A DNA stretch of 64,000 bases from contig JAAKBF010000365.1 of NCBI GenBank assembly GCA_012656075.1, forward strand, positions 1-64,000, given 5' to 3'. The stretch comes from Phytophthora hibernalis. Its lineage: Eukaryota > Oomycota > Peronosporomycetes > Peronosporales > Peronosporaceae. The position numbers and the translations under genes were made by a program. Positions 45,664 to 56,221 of the stretch are shown here, piece after piece (position 1 is the first letter of the stretch; each line of letters begins with the position of its first letter). The notes under the pieces were generated by a model. The model was not told the origin of the DNA. It ran no database searches and was given only the letters and a program-made list of their open reading frames with translations.

Positions 45664-46951
45664 ATGGTGAAGCTGTTCTGTGCGACCGTTGGTGTGGCGG
45701 GAAGCGCGTTCCCAGTGGACATCGACACGAGTCAGTCGGTGGGAGACCTGAAGAAGGCGATAGCAGACGAGCTGAAGTACACTGGGCGAGCCGACCAGCT
45801 GCAGCTCTTCCTGGCGAAGAAAGACGAGGGTCGCGGCGCGTGGCTGACGGACGACGATGCTCTGGACGCGGTGCTTCAGAGCGGAGATGTTTCTTCTTAC
45901 GTGAAGTTGCGCGCGTCGTGGAAGCTGTCCAAACCAAGTCTCTTTGGGCCGAACGTGTCGCTCGGAGAGGACATGATTCACGTGCTGGTGGTGGTTCCGG
46001 AGGGCTGGAGGTTCATTGAGTGAGGCATCCAAGATGGATCAACTCGTCGAAAAGGTTGACAAGATGTACGAGCAGACTGTGCTGGGCAAACGCAAGGTAT
46101 ATCGCCACTCAAGCGCGAGTTCGACGCTTCTGACTTAATTGAATGTTCGGTTGCAAGCTACCCGCGCGGTTCGATTCGCTACTGGGGACCTGACGCATGC
46201 TGCACCGTTCAGGTGCGAAAGCATTAGCGATGAACGTGGGCAGAATATCGCGCTCACCGAGGAACAGCAACGTGAACGATATCGCGCGTATGTGGAAATC
46301 AACATCGGTGATGTGCTCACGAGGAACAGGCTTTGCGTGTACGGTGTGGAAAAAGGGAAAGATATCCTTAAGGCTGAAATCCCTGGTCATAACATCGAAC
46401 TTGTTGGACGCACGGACATGATCATACTGAGTGATCTCGTCTTGGAGAACCCGCTCGACTTGGGGATGCTGCCTGGCGTGAGATTGCTCATCGAAGTGAA
46501 GAGAAAGGTGAAAGAACGCGCCATCTCTCAGGCTTTGTCAGAATTGATAGCCCTGGATGTTCTCGTCGATGAACCCGTGATGGCATTCTTGACCGACTTG
46601 ACTGATCATTGGCAGTTTTCTGGGTCTCCGATACGATCAACAACCACGGTAATATCCGATCAGTGACTACGTGATCCCAGCGAGGCGTTCGCGGTGATTA
46701 GGACTCTACTTAATCAGTCACCGAGTGCTGGCGCAGAGATCAGCCTTCCGTGCTTCCAAGAACCTGTGAAGCGACAGAAGCTATCTCGGGTCTTGCCCTC
46801 TATCGCAGAGGCTAGTAGCAGCGGGATTCGTGAGTGCATCGAGCGATACTATGACATCGCCAGTATGTTAGGTCCCGACATTGAGATGGCGCGTTCTGTG
46901 GCTCGGCAGGTCACTCGATCTATTACCACGTTAAGTTATTTCAGCTGATTC
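45664..46951 (+). pseudogene. Second Crinkler gene, PD-(D/E)XK-like C-terminal domain, broken
   Basis: It begins 27 bp after the stop of the first CRN gene. Residues 1-119 form a complete CRN header with LQLFLAK and HVLVVVP and stop at 46021-46023. One base lost near 46018 separates it from the continuing linker (about 46022-46096, ending KRK). A probable intron starts with GTATAT at 46097. The C-terminal domain (about 46157-46948) has GRTDMIIL and then LLIEVKRK, the spaced Asp and Glu-x-Lys of PD-(D/E)XK nucleases known among Crinkler-type toxins. A TGA at 46664-46666 interrupts it, and the same frame then runs to 46948. It cannot make a full protein as assembled. Confidence 0.82.
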
Positions 46952-46972
46952 TGGCTTCGGCTTGATGCATTA

Positions 46973-47111
46973 TTAGTTTTTTTCATCCTAATAAATATAA
47001 AGTTAGTAATATACAAAGATGGTGTACTCTCCTGAGCAATACCAGGCTAACAAGGATCGCATCAAGGCAGCGCAGAAGCGTTACTACCAGCGCACCCGCG
47101 AAGCTCGTTTG
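46973..47111 (+). repeat. Right inverted copy of the small basic-protein gene and its promoter
   Basis: Partner of 43862-44003; together they bracket the two CRN genes in outward orientation. Identity is high over the AT-rich leader and the first 31 codons. In the right copy the reading frame is complete (see the next entry). Confidence 0.85.
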
Positions 47112-47153
47112 TCGTATCAAAAGAGCTACGACGATATGAGTAGTAATATCTAG
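47019..47153 (+). CDS. Small basic protein with a viral YYQ/NKDRIK-type repeat
   Basis: A 44-residue protein, highly basic and Tyr/Gln rich. The stretch with NKDRIKAAQKRYYQ resembles the repeated Tyr/Lys helix found near HNH-type proteins of large DNA viruses and may bind nucleic acid (inference). A TAATATAC box lies 6 to 12 bases before the ATG, like the boxes of the Polinton genes. It lies just outside or at the edge of the Polinton; its truncated inverted twin is at 43953. Confidence 0.55.
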   Translation: MVYSPEQYQANKDRIKAAQKRYYQRTREARLSYQKSYDDMSSNI

Positions 47154-47288
47154 CAACAATCCCGAGTATTTTTCAATTTCGCCTTTTCTTACGCTAATTT
47201 AATACGCAGAAGAGGTTTAGGCGTACCTATTAAACAGGGTGTTGCAGAAGGCGCGACCTCTCGACCACCTGAGAGCGAGAGAAGCATC

Positions 47289-47335
47289 CAGTTCAAATCA
47301 TCTCGAGCTGTCAGACAAGAATAGTGGATTTTATT
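47289..47335 (+). repeat. Left terminal inverted repeat of the Polinton (visible match)
   Basis: GTTCAAATCATCTCGAG, then TCAGACAAGAATAGTGG and TTTTATT, mirror the complement of 63951-63998 with one or two differences. The sequence outside (47250-47288) cannot be compared because the window ends. Confidence 0.9.
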
Positions 47336-47500
47336 GATTGCACAACGCGAATAGTGATGTTTATTGATAGCAGCATAATCGATAACAGCACTTTGTATGA
47401 TTAGAATAGTGATGTTTATTGATTGCACAATGCGAATAGTGTACTTTATTGATAGCACCATAATTGATAACAGCGTTTTGTATGACCAGAATAGTGACGA
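47322..47500 (+). repeat. Subterminal direct repeats of the Polinton
   Basis: The words GAATAGTG followed by TTTATTGAT(T/A)GCA recur about every 40-45 bp (about 47321, 47349, 47404 and 47434) with intervening CATAATYGATAACAGC, forming four to five imperfect units inside the left end. Such iterons often sit next to replication origins, but the role here is unproven. Confidence 0.7.
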
Positions 47501-47646
47501 GAGAAACGCGTATTGCTAAGCAGCGGGAATATGATGACAAGCACCGAGCTCAAATAAAAGCGCACAAGCGTAAAATGTGGGCGGCAAAGAGACAAAACGA
47601 ACTTAAGCAAAAAGAAATCGAACTTAACAAAAACGAACTTAATTAA
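47482..47646 (+). CDS. Small Lys/Arg/Glu-rich helical protein
   Basis: A 54-residue frame, very basic at first and Glu/Lys/Asn-rich at the end, predicted to be one long helix. It overlaps the end of the iteron block. Its central stretch (REYDDKHRAQIKAHKRK) is distantly like the basic helix of the protein at 47019. Weakly supported. Confidence 0.35.
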   Translation: MTRIVTRETRIAKQREYDDKHRAQIKAHKRKMWAAKRQNELKQKEIELNKNELN

Positions 47647-47751
47647 AAAATTCAGATTGTTTGTATTTGACTATCATATAAAGTCAGTTGATCCTGAGAT
47701 AAAAAGTCAATAATATAAAGACGAGCTCACGAGTAAAAATATAAAACCAGG

Positions 47752-47762
47752 AATATATAGAG
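47752..47762 (+). promoter_or_regulatory. TATATAG box before the polymerase gene
   Basis: AATATATAGAG four bases before the ATG at 47766; a member of the conserved motif seen before nearly all genes of the element. Confidence 0.7.
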
Positions 47763-47765
47763 AGC

Positions 47766-50700
47766 ATGTTCGCCTACGAGCTTGAAGGACTAAGACGCTT
47801 AAATATCCAAACCATCAAATGGGGGAGCAGCTACCGGGTCAAGGTTCGCGGTAGAACCGGTAAGATGGTATATATTAGCAACATTTCCAGTAAGAGAAAC
47901 CAGGAACTGGTAGCTAAGCTGTATAAGGTATCGATTGATAAATTGAAGAAGAATGTGTCGGCTGACTACATGGTTGACCCTAAATACCGTTTCTATAAAG
48001 GTAAAAATATGGAGTCACACCTCTATGAAGGTATTCCAGCCTCAGTTCTATGATAAGCTTGAGAACGTTCTTGCAAGTCAGAAGAATGCCTTTAAAATCA
48101 ACATTGCGCTCGGCTATGATCTTATTAGCAAAACAGATGATAGTTTTAAACAATATTGGTACCCTAACATCAAAAATACGGCTGTATTTGAGAGACCTGT
48201 TGCAATTATTAGCAAGGCAGGCATTCGTAAGAAGGTCATTTCTGAAATTAGATCGATGGAGTTAGCTGATAAGCTTAAATACCCATCGAGTGGATACAAG
48301 CTCAAATCCATTACTGGATTTAGAATTTACACCTATCACCGCGAACATGTTCTTGGAGATAGTCAGGCTGTCATTCCCAAGATCATCCGCGACAACAAGT
48401 ATGTAATCAACTTTCCTAAGACGAACAATAAGTGTGTCTTCCATTGTATTGCTTACCACAAACAGTCAGGAGATAAGAAAGACCCACGATTCATTCAGGC
48501 TCTGGTGAAGACAGCATTCAAGCGCTACTGTTCTTACAAAAGTATTAGCTACAGTCTGAGTCTCTTTCGCAATTTCAAACCGATCGATCTTCTTCAGCTC
48601 GATGAGTTAGAGGAATGCTTCCAACTGAGCATAAATGTTTATTCAATGGATGTCGATAGCGGTAAAGCGGACTGCATTCGCTCATCGGACAAAGCATATA
48701 AACCAATAAACATTCTACCTCACGCAAACCATGCTCTATATATCAAAGATGTTAATATGCTTCAGAGTAAATATCAATGACAAAAATGTGAAATGATATT
48801 TATAAGTTCTTACAAGCTAAATAATCATAAAAGGAACCAGTGCGAGCTCATAAAATATTGAGAGCTTCCCAGCAGAACCAACCATCTACAAGCTACTCCA
48901 GAACACCATTAAATCTCTGCTCATGAAGTACTCTATCAAGGGTATTGATCAATATCTAGACCATTTTATAGTTTATGATTTTGAAGCCATTCTCAAGCCG
49001 ACAATGGTACAGAGCGGAAAGAGCACTGTCTTCACAAACGAGCATGTTCCAGTATCTGTCTCGGTAGCAGATAGCTTAACGGAGGAGGTGCGTTGCTTTG
49101 TTAACGATGACCCGAAGGCTTTGCTTACAGACATGTTCAATTACATCGGTGACATCGGGTCGAAGATCCAACAATACAATGTTTCCAAGTATGAGTCACT
49201 TCTGCGTAAGCTTATCGACGCTCATGGCTTAACGGGTATGGAAATCCCGGAGTCGATTTAGGTAAGAGGTACACTATGAGTGATGTAGATAGCTGGATTC
49301 AGGAAGCTAAATATTCCAGCTTCTTTGATTTCCACAGCATCATTGGTTTCGGCAAGCAGCGAACGGATTATAGCAAAATCAAGCAGCAGCTCGATCAGGT
49401 GCCGATATTTGGCTTCAACAGTGGCCGTTACGATATCAATCTCATCAAGAATGATATGTTTGCTGTCATTGGCACCGATAATATTAAATCTGTCATCAAG
49501 AACCCTAGCTACATGTGCATCGCTACCAACGACATGAAAATGCTAGATATTACTAACTACGTCCCGGCTGGTACAAGCTATGACAAGTATCTTACTACGT
49601 ATCTCGGTGGCTGCAAGTGTGATGACAAAATACGTTGCGTCTGTGGCCTTGGCAAGGGACTCTTCCCCTACGAGCACATCAAATCCTTTGAGGTGCTCCA
49701 GGAGACTACAATCCCTCCTAAGTCAGCTTTTGATAGTTCACTTCGTGGCACTAGCATCAGCAATTCTGACTACGAGCGAGTAAAGTTCGTCTGGAAGCAC
49801 TATGCGATGAAGTCTATTAGAGATTTACTCATCTGGTACAACAATTTAGACGTAGTCCCATTCATCAAGGCTATCAAGGCCCAGCGTGAACTGTTCAAGG
49901 GGTTTGAGCTAGATATGTTTGCCGACGGCGTATCTCTACCAGGCTTAAGTGAGAAAGTCATGTATCAGACCTGCTTTGACAATCTCAAAAAGCGAAGCAG
50001 AGAGCCGGCTAAAGCGTTTAGATTCCAAGCAAAGCGCATGAGTGGATACAAGACTCAGGATGCGGATGCTAAGCGAGAGTTTGATATGACTATTGATCAT
50101 CTGAACGATCTACTCAAGCAGCAGAAGTACTTATGCGGTCTTTGCTACTGTCAGCTATCAGCAGATACAGCTTCAGCCGACCGTGTGAATAACAAGCTAG
50201 GTCATATCGACGGAAATATTTTGATCAGTTGCATCGAGTGCAATGTCGCTCGCAAGGATATGTCCCTCAGTGGCTTCCGATATAAGAAGCTTCTCGACTT
50301 TAACTCGGACCGTCTCGTGTTTAGCATTGATAAGGAGGAATCAGAGATCTATGGTAAGATGAAAGCTAACATTGCTGGAGGGCCATCAATTATTTTCAAT
50401 CGCTACTCTAAGTGCAACGAGACCAAGATTAGGGGTAACAAGATGTGTAAAAAGATCATTGGATACGATGCGAATGCTTTGTACCTTTGGGCCCTTGGTA
50501 ACGATATACCATGTGGACGCTTGACCACTGTCGAGGCTTATGATGGTATAATCGATGATATCAATAACGACAAGATCTTTGGTTTCCTTGAGTGTGATAT
50601 TCGCACACCAGAGCACCTGAAAGAGTATTTCAGCGAGATGACTCCCATTTTCAAGAACACTGTAATCGATTGTGAAGACCAAAACATCATTGGCTCGCAT

Positions 50701-51748
50701 ATGTATGACTACAACTTTTCTAGAGAATCGGGTCGTGCAAAGCCTGCCCGCAAACTAATTGGCAGCTACTTTGGCGAGAAAATCCTCATTTATGCTCCGT
50801 TGCTTAAGTGGTATCTTGCTCACGGTATGGAGATCACCAAGACCTACAGCATCATTAAGGCTAGCTCTCACAAGGCGTTCTCTCCATTTATGGATGCTGT
50901 GTCGAACGCACGACGAGAGGGTGACGTTTATACGTCTAAGGCAATGATTGCGGAGATGATAGAACTTGTGGGTAACAGTGCTTTCGGGCGGTCGGGTATG
51001 GATATGACAAAGCACAAGAAGATCAAGTACGAATCAGATGACGCTGCAATCAAAGCACGTGTCGAGCACTTCACGTTCCATGGACTCGATGAGCTGAATG
51101 ATGCTGCTAAGATCACTATGAAGAAACGGCGCATCAAAAACAAAACCCTATCCATCTGAGTATTGCTATTTACCAGCTAGCCAAGCTAAGAATGCTACAG
51201 TTCTACTACGACTGCATTGATACATATTTCGAGCGTAGCGACTTCCAGTACCAGGAAATGGACACGGATAGTGCATACATCGCTTTTAGTTGTGAAAACC
51301 CGTTCCAGAGCTGCATCAAACCCAAACTACGTGACCACTTCAAGCAACACAAGTACGAGTGGTTCCCGCGTGACTACAACACTGAGGTAGCTAAATTTGA
51401 TCGCCGTACGCCTGGTTTGTTCAAGGATGGGTGGTCTGGTGATGCTATGGTTTCATTATCGAGCAAAAACTACATCTGCTACCTCCTGACCATGAATATA
51501 AGGTAAAAGTTAGCGCGAAGGGTATTCAACAGGGACGTGGTCGCAATGATGATGTCCTCAACCCAGATGGCTTCGAGACGGTTGTTCGCGACCGAATCAC
51601 TCTTCAAGGCACTAACAAGGGCTTTCGCATCAGCAAAGAGTCCAAGTCAATCATTACATATACGCAGAGGAAAACTGCCCTAAACTACTATTACGACAAG
51701 AGAAAAGTTTTAGACGATGGAATTAGCACTGCCCCTCTAGATATTTAG
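47766..51748 (+). pseudogene. pPolB: Protein-primed DNA polymerase B of the Polinton, interrupted
   Basis: Full-length family architecture across several frames. The N-terminal domain (47766-48780) has the VFHCIAYH block at about 48437-48460 and a C2H2-type finger in which a TGA (48778-48780) replaces the first Cys. The 3'-5' exonuclease follows, with YDFEAIL (about 48976) and FNSGRYDINLI (about 49420-49450). An inserted HNH-like domain at about 50130-50290 has CGLC, DRVNNKLGHIDGN and CIECN. The polymerase has motif A DANALYLWAL (about 50467), motif B ELVGNSAFG (about 50960) and motif C DTDS (about 51262). Frame changes occur near 48025, 48870, 49260, 51150 and 51490. It should replicate the linear genome from a terminal protein; this copy cannot. 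Confidence 0.95.
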
Positions 51749-51798
51749 CTTCCTTTAGGTCTCCTTAACGATTTGTTTTATAAACTATAACATATAAG

Positions 51799-52889
51799 AT
51801 GGCCGATCTACTGACTAAGCTATATTATGACCCCAAAACAGGTTTTATCGCAGCCCGGCCTTTGTACGAGAAGGCCAGACAGATAGACCCGAAAATTACA
51901 TTTAAATCAGTTAAGGCTTGGTATGCCACCCAATCGGAAATTCAACGCTTTCAGGAGCAGAAGAGGAAGTACGATGGTTTTAAAATTACCTCGCACCATC
52001 AAATTCGTGGCAGATGGATCTCGGTTTCTGGGAGAAGCGACCAATACTGACATGCATCAATATCAACTCGCGCCTTGGCTACGCTAAGCTACTTAAAAAT
52101 AAAACAGCCTCGGTTGTATTGACAGCAATTAAAGCTTTCGTTAGGCTACAGAAAGTAGATATCCTAACTAGCGATAACGGCACAGAATTCATGAACAAGG
52201 AAGTGCAATCATTCTTCAAGTTGAAGAAAATCGAACACTACAACAACGAGCCAGGAGATCACGGAACGATGGACAAAATCGAGCGCTTCAACAGAACCCT
52301 GAAGCAGCGACTAACAAAGGTCACTCCAAAAACGGTAACACAGAAGCTAATCAACGATCTAATTGGCAATTACAACAATACTATCCATAGCTCTACTGGG
52401 ATGACTCCAAATGATGCTATCGGTGAGGTAATGACTTCGGAGCTGAAGCATAATCAAGTTGAGGCAGAACGCATTGGGAATGAGTTTGAAGAAGGTACAT
52501 CGGTGCTATATCGACTCAAAAAGCAAACGTTTGACAAGGAGGCCGCTCGTTGGAGCAAGGCTGTATATACGGTTGTTGGTATGGATGGATATCGAGTACA
52601 GATCCGATCCAAAAACGGACATATACTCTATAAGGCACCGAATGATCTCAAAACAGTACAATCGGAAGCGAGTGAAGCCACTATCAACCGAAATGATATT
52701 ATTGAAGCGGAAGAGATATTAGAGCACAAGAAGCTTCGAAACGGTAAGTTTAAATTTCTTATCAGATGGGTTGGCAACGAACCTGATTCATGGGAGCCTC
52801 AGGCAAATCTGCGCTTTATCAATAAAAACAAACAGAGTCAGTTGGAAGAAGAGTACTGGAAGCGGAAACAGGGTCGTGCAGACCCCTAA
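51799..52889 (+). pseudogene. INT: Polinton integrase (D,D,E) with C-terminal chromodomain, one frameshift
   Basis: 51799-52005 encodes the N-terminal zinc-binding-like part, and 52002-52889 in another frame the rest. One base is missing just before the SWQMDLGFW block (about 52005-52030) that holds the first catalytic Asp. The second lies in LTSDNGTEF (about 52167-52193) and the Glu in the DKIERFNRTLKQR helix (about 52272-52310). An SH3-like region (about 52495-52670) is followed by a chromodomain with AEEILEHKK, KFLIRWVG and SWEP (about 52710-52815), which in other integrases targets methylated histones. A CATATAAG box ends one base before the ATG. Confidence 0.93.
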
Positions 52890-52893
52890 AGAT

Positions 52894-53085
52894 CTACTTA
52901 ATTGTAACGAATGGACGCTTGAAATCCCTTCGGGAAGGTGTCACCTTCTTTAGTCTTGGTCTAAATACTCTTTCTTCTTTCACTGTGCATTTCTTTATTT
53001 TATAGCTTTCTTCTAGCAGCATCGAGTTGTCGTAGACAGGCAAATCATCAAGCGGATCGTCAAGAAAGATGATATTTTCATCCAT
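52894..53085 (-). CDS. Small Polinton protein, acidic start and basic end
   Basis: A 63-residue frame read from the Met at 53085. The first 25 residues are acidic (DENII, LDDPLDDLP) and the rest strongly basic. No family is recognised. It shares the TATATATA stretch at 53091-53104 with the gene at 53120 on the other strand. The frame is open further upstream, but that would read through the promoter box, so the later Met is preferred. Confidence 0.5.
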   Translation of the reverse strand: MDENIIFLDDPLDDLPVYDNSMLLEESYKIKKCTVKEERVFRPRLKKVTPSRRDFKRPFVTIK

Positions 53086-53090
53086 CTCAA

Positions 53091-53104
53091 CTATATATAT
53101 ATAC
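53091..53104. promoter_or_regulatory. Bidirectional TATATATATATA box
   Basis: An alternating TA tract lies 5 bases from the minus-strand start (53085) and 15 from the plus-strand start (53120). A symmetrical sequence in this position suits divergent transcription. Confidence 0.6.
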
Positions 53105-53119
53105 TTTACCTCTCTCCAA

Positions 53120-53388
53120 ATGTGTAAGCATGCCAATGGATGGAACGGGAAGCCATACAACACGGCAGACATACCCCTCTCTTCAGTGAAAACGAACAGC
53201 TCAAACGTGATCTACGGCAGTTGCAACGAAAGATCTGGACAATTATGGAAGTCACTAGACTTAAAGATGAAATGCTCAACCTTGACCCGATATCATCGTT
53301 CAGGAGGACAGTATCAAATCGGAAATATAGAAAAGAGCTGGAAAAATATTTGGCGTGCCATTTAAATCTATCAAAGATCGATATCTAA
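53120..53388 (+). pseudogene. Small Polinton coiled-coil protein, frameshifted
   Basis: It begins in one frame (MCKHANGWNGKP, 53120-53185) and continues in another (about 53186-53388) with a Leu/Arg/Lys heptad-like coil (KRDLRQLQRKIW). The change equals one lost base near 53185. No family is recognised. Confidence 0.45.
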
Positions 53389-53527
53389 GCCTTTTGAATG
53401 ATCGAAACGAGATTTGCCACTCATATGACAAAACTACTCATAACCGACTCATGCCGAGTTACTGGTAGAGTAGAGTATGCAGTTAACGAATTTTTTTGTG
53501 TTCGATCTAATATAGCTTAGCTCTACA

Positions 53528-55947
53528 ATGTTCCCAAATTTTAAATCCTTAGCTCAGAGAGAGCAAAGCGGCAAGAACTCCTTGAACGAGTTCATCGTCG
53601 TGTAAGCCAAGCAAAGGCTAAGCGCTTGATGTATGAAGGCACATCTTGGGCAAGTGATTTTTCAAAGACAATGACAGCCATCCCAAAGACGTCTGATGAG
53701 GGATCTCAAACAGATTATGACTTTAAAAAGCCCGAATGATAGAAACTCCGTGAAAATCCCTGAGCTCTCATCAGTTGGAACGAGCACAGACGCTGTGGAA
53801 ATGGCTGATTTTGGTGTCAATGTTCATCCCCAAATAGTAGAAGTCGAAACAAATACACCAAACTCTCAAGCGAAACCCGTTCGTGCACGTGATACCAAGG
53901 AGCAGGTCGAATCGCGGGAGTGGATACGATATCTATTCAAAGCCAATCCAAACTGGGCTGCTCTACGAGTAGTTCCAATTAATAAAAATACTGGCACGGA
54001 GGACAATAGATATTACCTAGGTGAGAGAGGATCGCTAATAGTGATCAAGAGTGGGAACAAAGCTAGAAATTATAAGTCGATTAATTGGGAGGCAACTGAG
54101 GAGATAATCAGAGATATTTTGTATAGTGGTGAGAGCAATTCAATCGACGAAGTCAGCTCTATGCGTATGGAAGATCCCCAGTATCATGCTTCACTGATGA
54201 CTCGAAAGCGCTTAGCAAGAAAGCGCATGGGTGATGAGTTGGAAGATCTTGAAATATCGCTTAAAGATCAAAGACTAGCTGATATCCATTTTGATAAGAA
54301 ATCAACCTCCACAACGTCTGACAATGAAGATGCACAAATCAAACTGTTCTGGATTATTACTAAAAACAGAGAGTTGCTAGAATCGAATGGCTTATCTAAG
54401 AGTATCGAACCTGTTTTACAAAGAACAACCAACTTAGTAAAAATTTCTCACGAGGTATATGTATGGGTAGATCCTACTACTATTAGAGTTTATGACAAAA
54501 AACAAGCGACCTCATCCATCAGTGTTAAAAATATCGATTGGCGATCAACGCTGAATACGTTTCTAGACAGGATCGAGGGTAGAGGGTTGAAGATTGCTCT
54601 AGTAGGTAAAGCGGACAAGGTATTGACAACAAACACGTATGAGCAAGCCACTGATGACGTCGAAGCTCGTCATGGCGTTAAAACAGGTCCCAATGAAGAC
54701 ATGGATGGCAACATGTCAATTTCTGATAGCGAAGCTAAGCAGTTCATAAGCGAATACTTTCAAGAGCTTATTGATAAAAATGTTGAGATTCCATTTCGCT
54801 TGAGCCCGATTGTAGATTCTAAAACAGGGATTAAAACCCATGTGGGCTACTATTTCGGTGAGCCCATGCTTCGTCGTCCACTTAATATTAGAAATGCGTA
54901 ACACAAATCACTCTCCGGTACAGCTTTGTCTGACTTAATGAAGAACATGAGGTGGATGGATACCTTCGAATCGCTGCTAAATGGAATGGAGGATGTATAC
55001 AAAGCTGTGTCAGATATAGATGGTCCGAAAACTGATGCGGAGACGAGGACGGAGGCAAACATTATTAAGAATCTTGAGATATTACGTGCGGTCATTTTCA
55101 AAAATGCTGTTGATATCAAGCAACCAAGGCCTGAAGCATATGATTACGACGAAACATTGCGAAAACTGCATGATGAAGCGGAAGCCGCGTTTCAGATGTA
55201 TGGAGAAGCTCAGAAGAGGTTTAAGACAGCTCAAAACGCCGCAAAAATGTCTAGCTCTAAAGCAAATAAGTCAGCGCTCAAGGCAGCAAGATCAGCTTTG
55301 AAAGCTGCTAAGGATGTCTATTCGTTGAAGTTGAAAACATACACTGAAATGGTTCGTCAGAAGGAGCATGCTGCCTTTCGCGCCCATGCCACCCGTTCGG
55401 GTCTAAAAGGTCGTGGGTTGAGGGGTGCTGGGGTGGCTCCACTTGATGGTGTGATCAGGCGTGGTCGTACGTACAATCTCAACGAGATCCAGGGACTAGC
55501 TGCACCTAGCGCATACGTCTATCGTCAGTTGGGGAGTAAGTACATCCGTCTATCGGATCTAGATGCTAAAACGCTTGTGATAGTGCAGCCTAATCGACGA
55601 AAATGCGGTCCTCCGTGTAAAATCAGCGATAAGCTGCAAAATATGATCAGGACTCTGGTATATAAGCAACACATCGATCAACCGTCTTGTGATAAGCTAA
55701 ATATCGACGATAAAAAGCTATTTAAGGAGATTCTATCCATCACACACCTACAGTATAATTTTCACGACAAGCTCGAGGACCCGTTAGAGTCTCTTAAAGC
55801 AGTGTATGACAAACTGAAGGGGAGCTAGATCTTGGTAATGATAACCCAAGCATTATCAAGCAGCTCAAATCACTTAGTGTAGATATGTACAGCAATCGAC
55901 TTATTTCAGATTCAGAGTTTAAAGATATTATAACTCGTTTACTATAA
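53528..55947 (+). pseudogene. Large unrecognised Polinton protein, interrupted
   Basis: A CTAATATAGC box precedes the ATG at 53528. The sequence can be read to 55947 through frame changes near 53560, 53735 and 55820, plus an in-frame TAA at 54899-54901; 53696-54901 and 54926-55828 are in the same frame. If one protein, it has about 800 residues. The N-terminal third carries repeated Ser/Thr-Gln/Thr-Asp words (GSQTD, GTSTD). A Lys/Ala-rich helix covers about 55190-55370. A block with GLKGRGLRGAG follows (about 55400-55430), and the end has a conserved-looking domain (YRQLGSKYI, PNRRKCGPPCK, about 55520-55625). The second half could instead be a separate gene. Probably a virion or terminal-protein-type component; I do not recognise it. 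Confidence 0.6.
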
Positions 55948-55959
55948 ACGAAACCAGAG

Positions 55960-56208
55960 ATGTTCTTCTTCAATCCAAGAATTATATCCAGCTCGGGTGG
56001 ACGCTATGGTGATAATGCCGATCTTAACCTCGCAGAGCTCAAAACTATCATGAAGAATCTGATCATCCACGAGCGACCCCAGCGAACACAGACAGCCGTA
56101 TGGGCTACAGATCTCGATAAAACTATAAAGACAACCGATACTGCTACGCAGACTACAGGAGGACGAATGTGGGTTTACAAGCCATCTCAAAAAAGAAGGC
56201 TTCCGTGA
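55960..56208 (+). CDS. Small Polinton protein, unrecognised
   Basis: 82 residues, no frame interruption. It starts with an aromatic MFFFNPRII, a Leu/Glu/Lys helix follows, and it has the Thr-rich TDTATQTTGG stretch similar to the QTD/STD words of the preceding large protein. An ACTATAAACG box lies 11 bases before the ATG. Its 3' end nearly meets the 3' end of the convergent fibre gene. Confidence 0.55.
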   Translation: MFFFNPRIISSSGGRYGDNADLNLAELKTIMKNLIIHERPQRTQTAVWATDLDKTIKTTDTATQTTGGRMWVYKPSQKRRLP

Positions 56209-56221
56209 AGACCTTCGCTAT

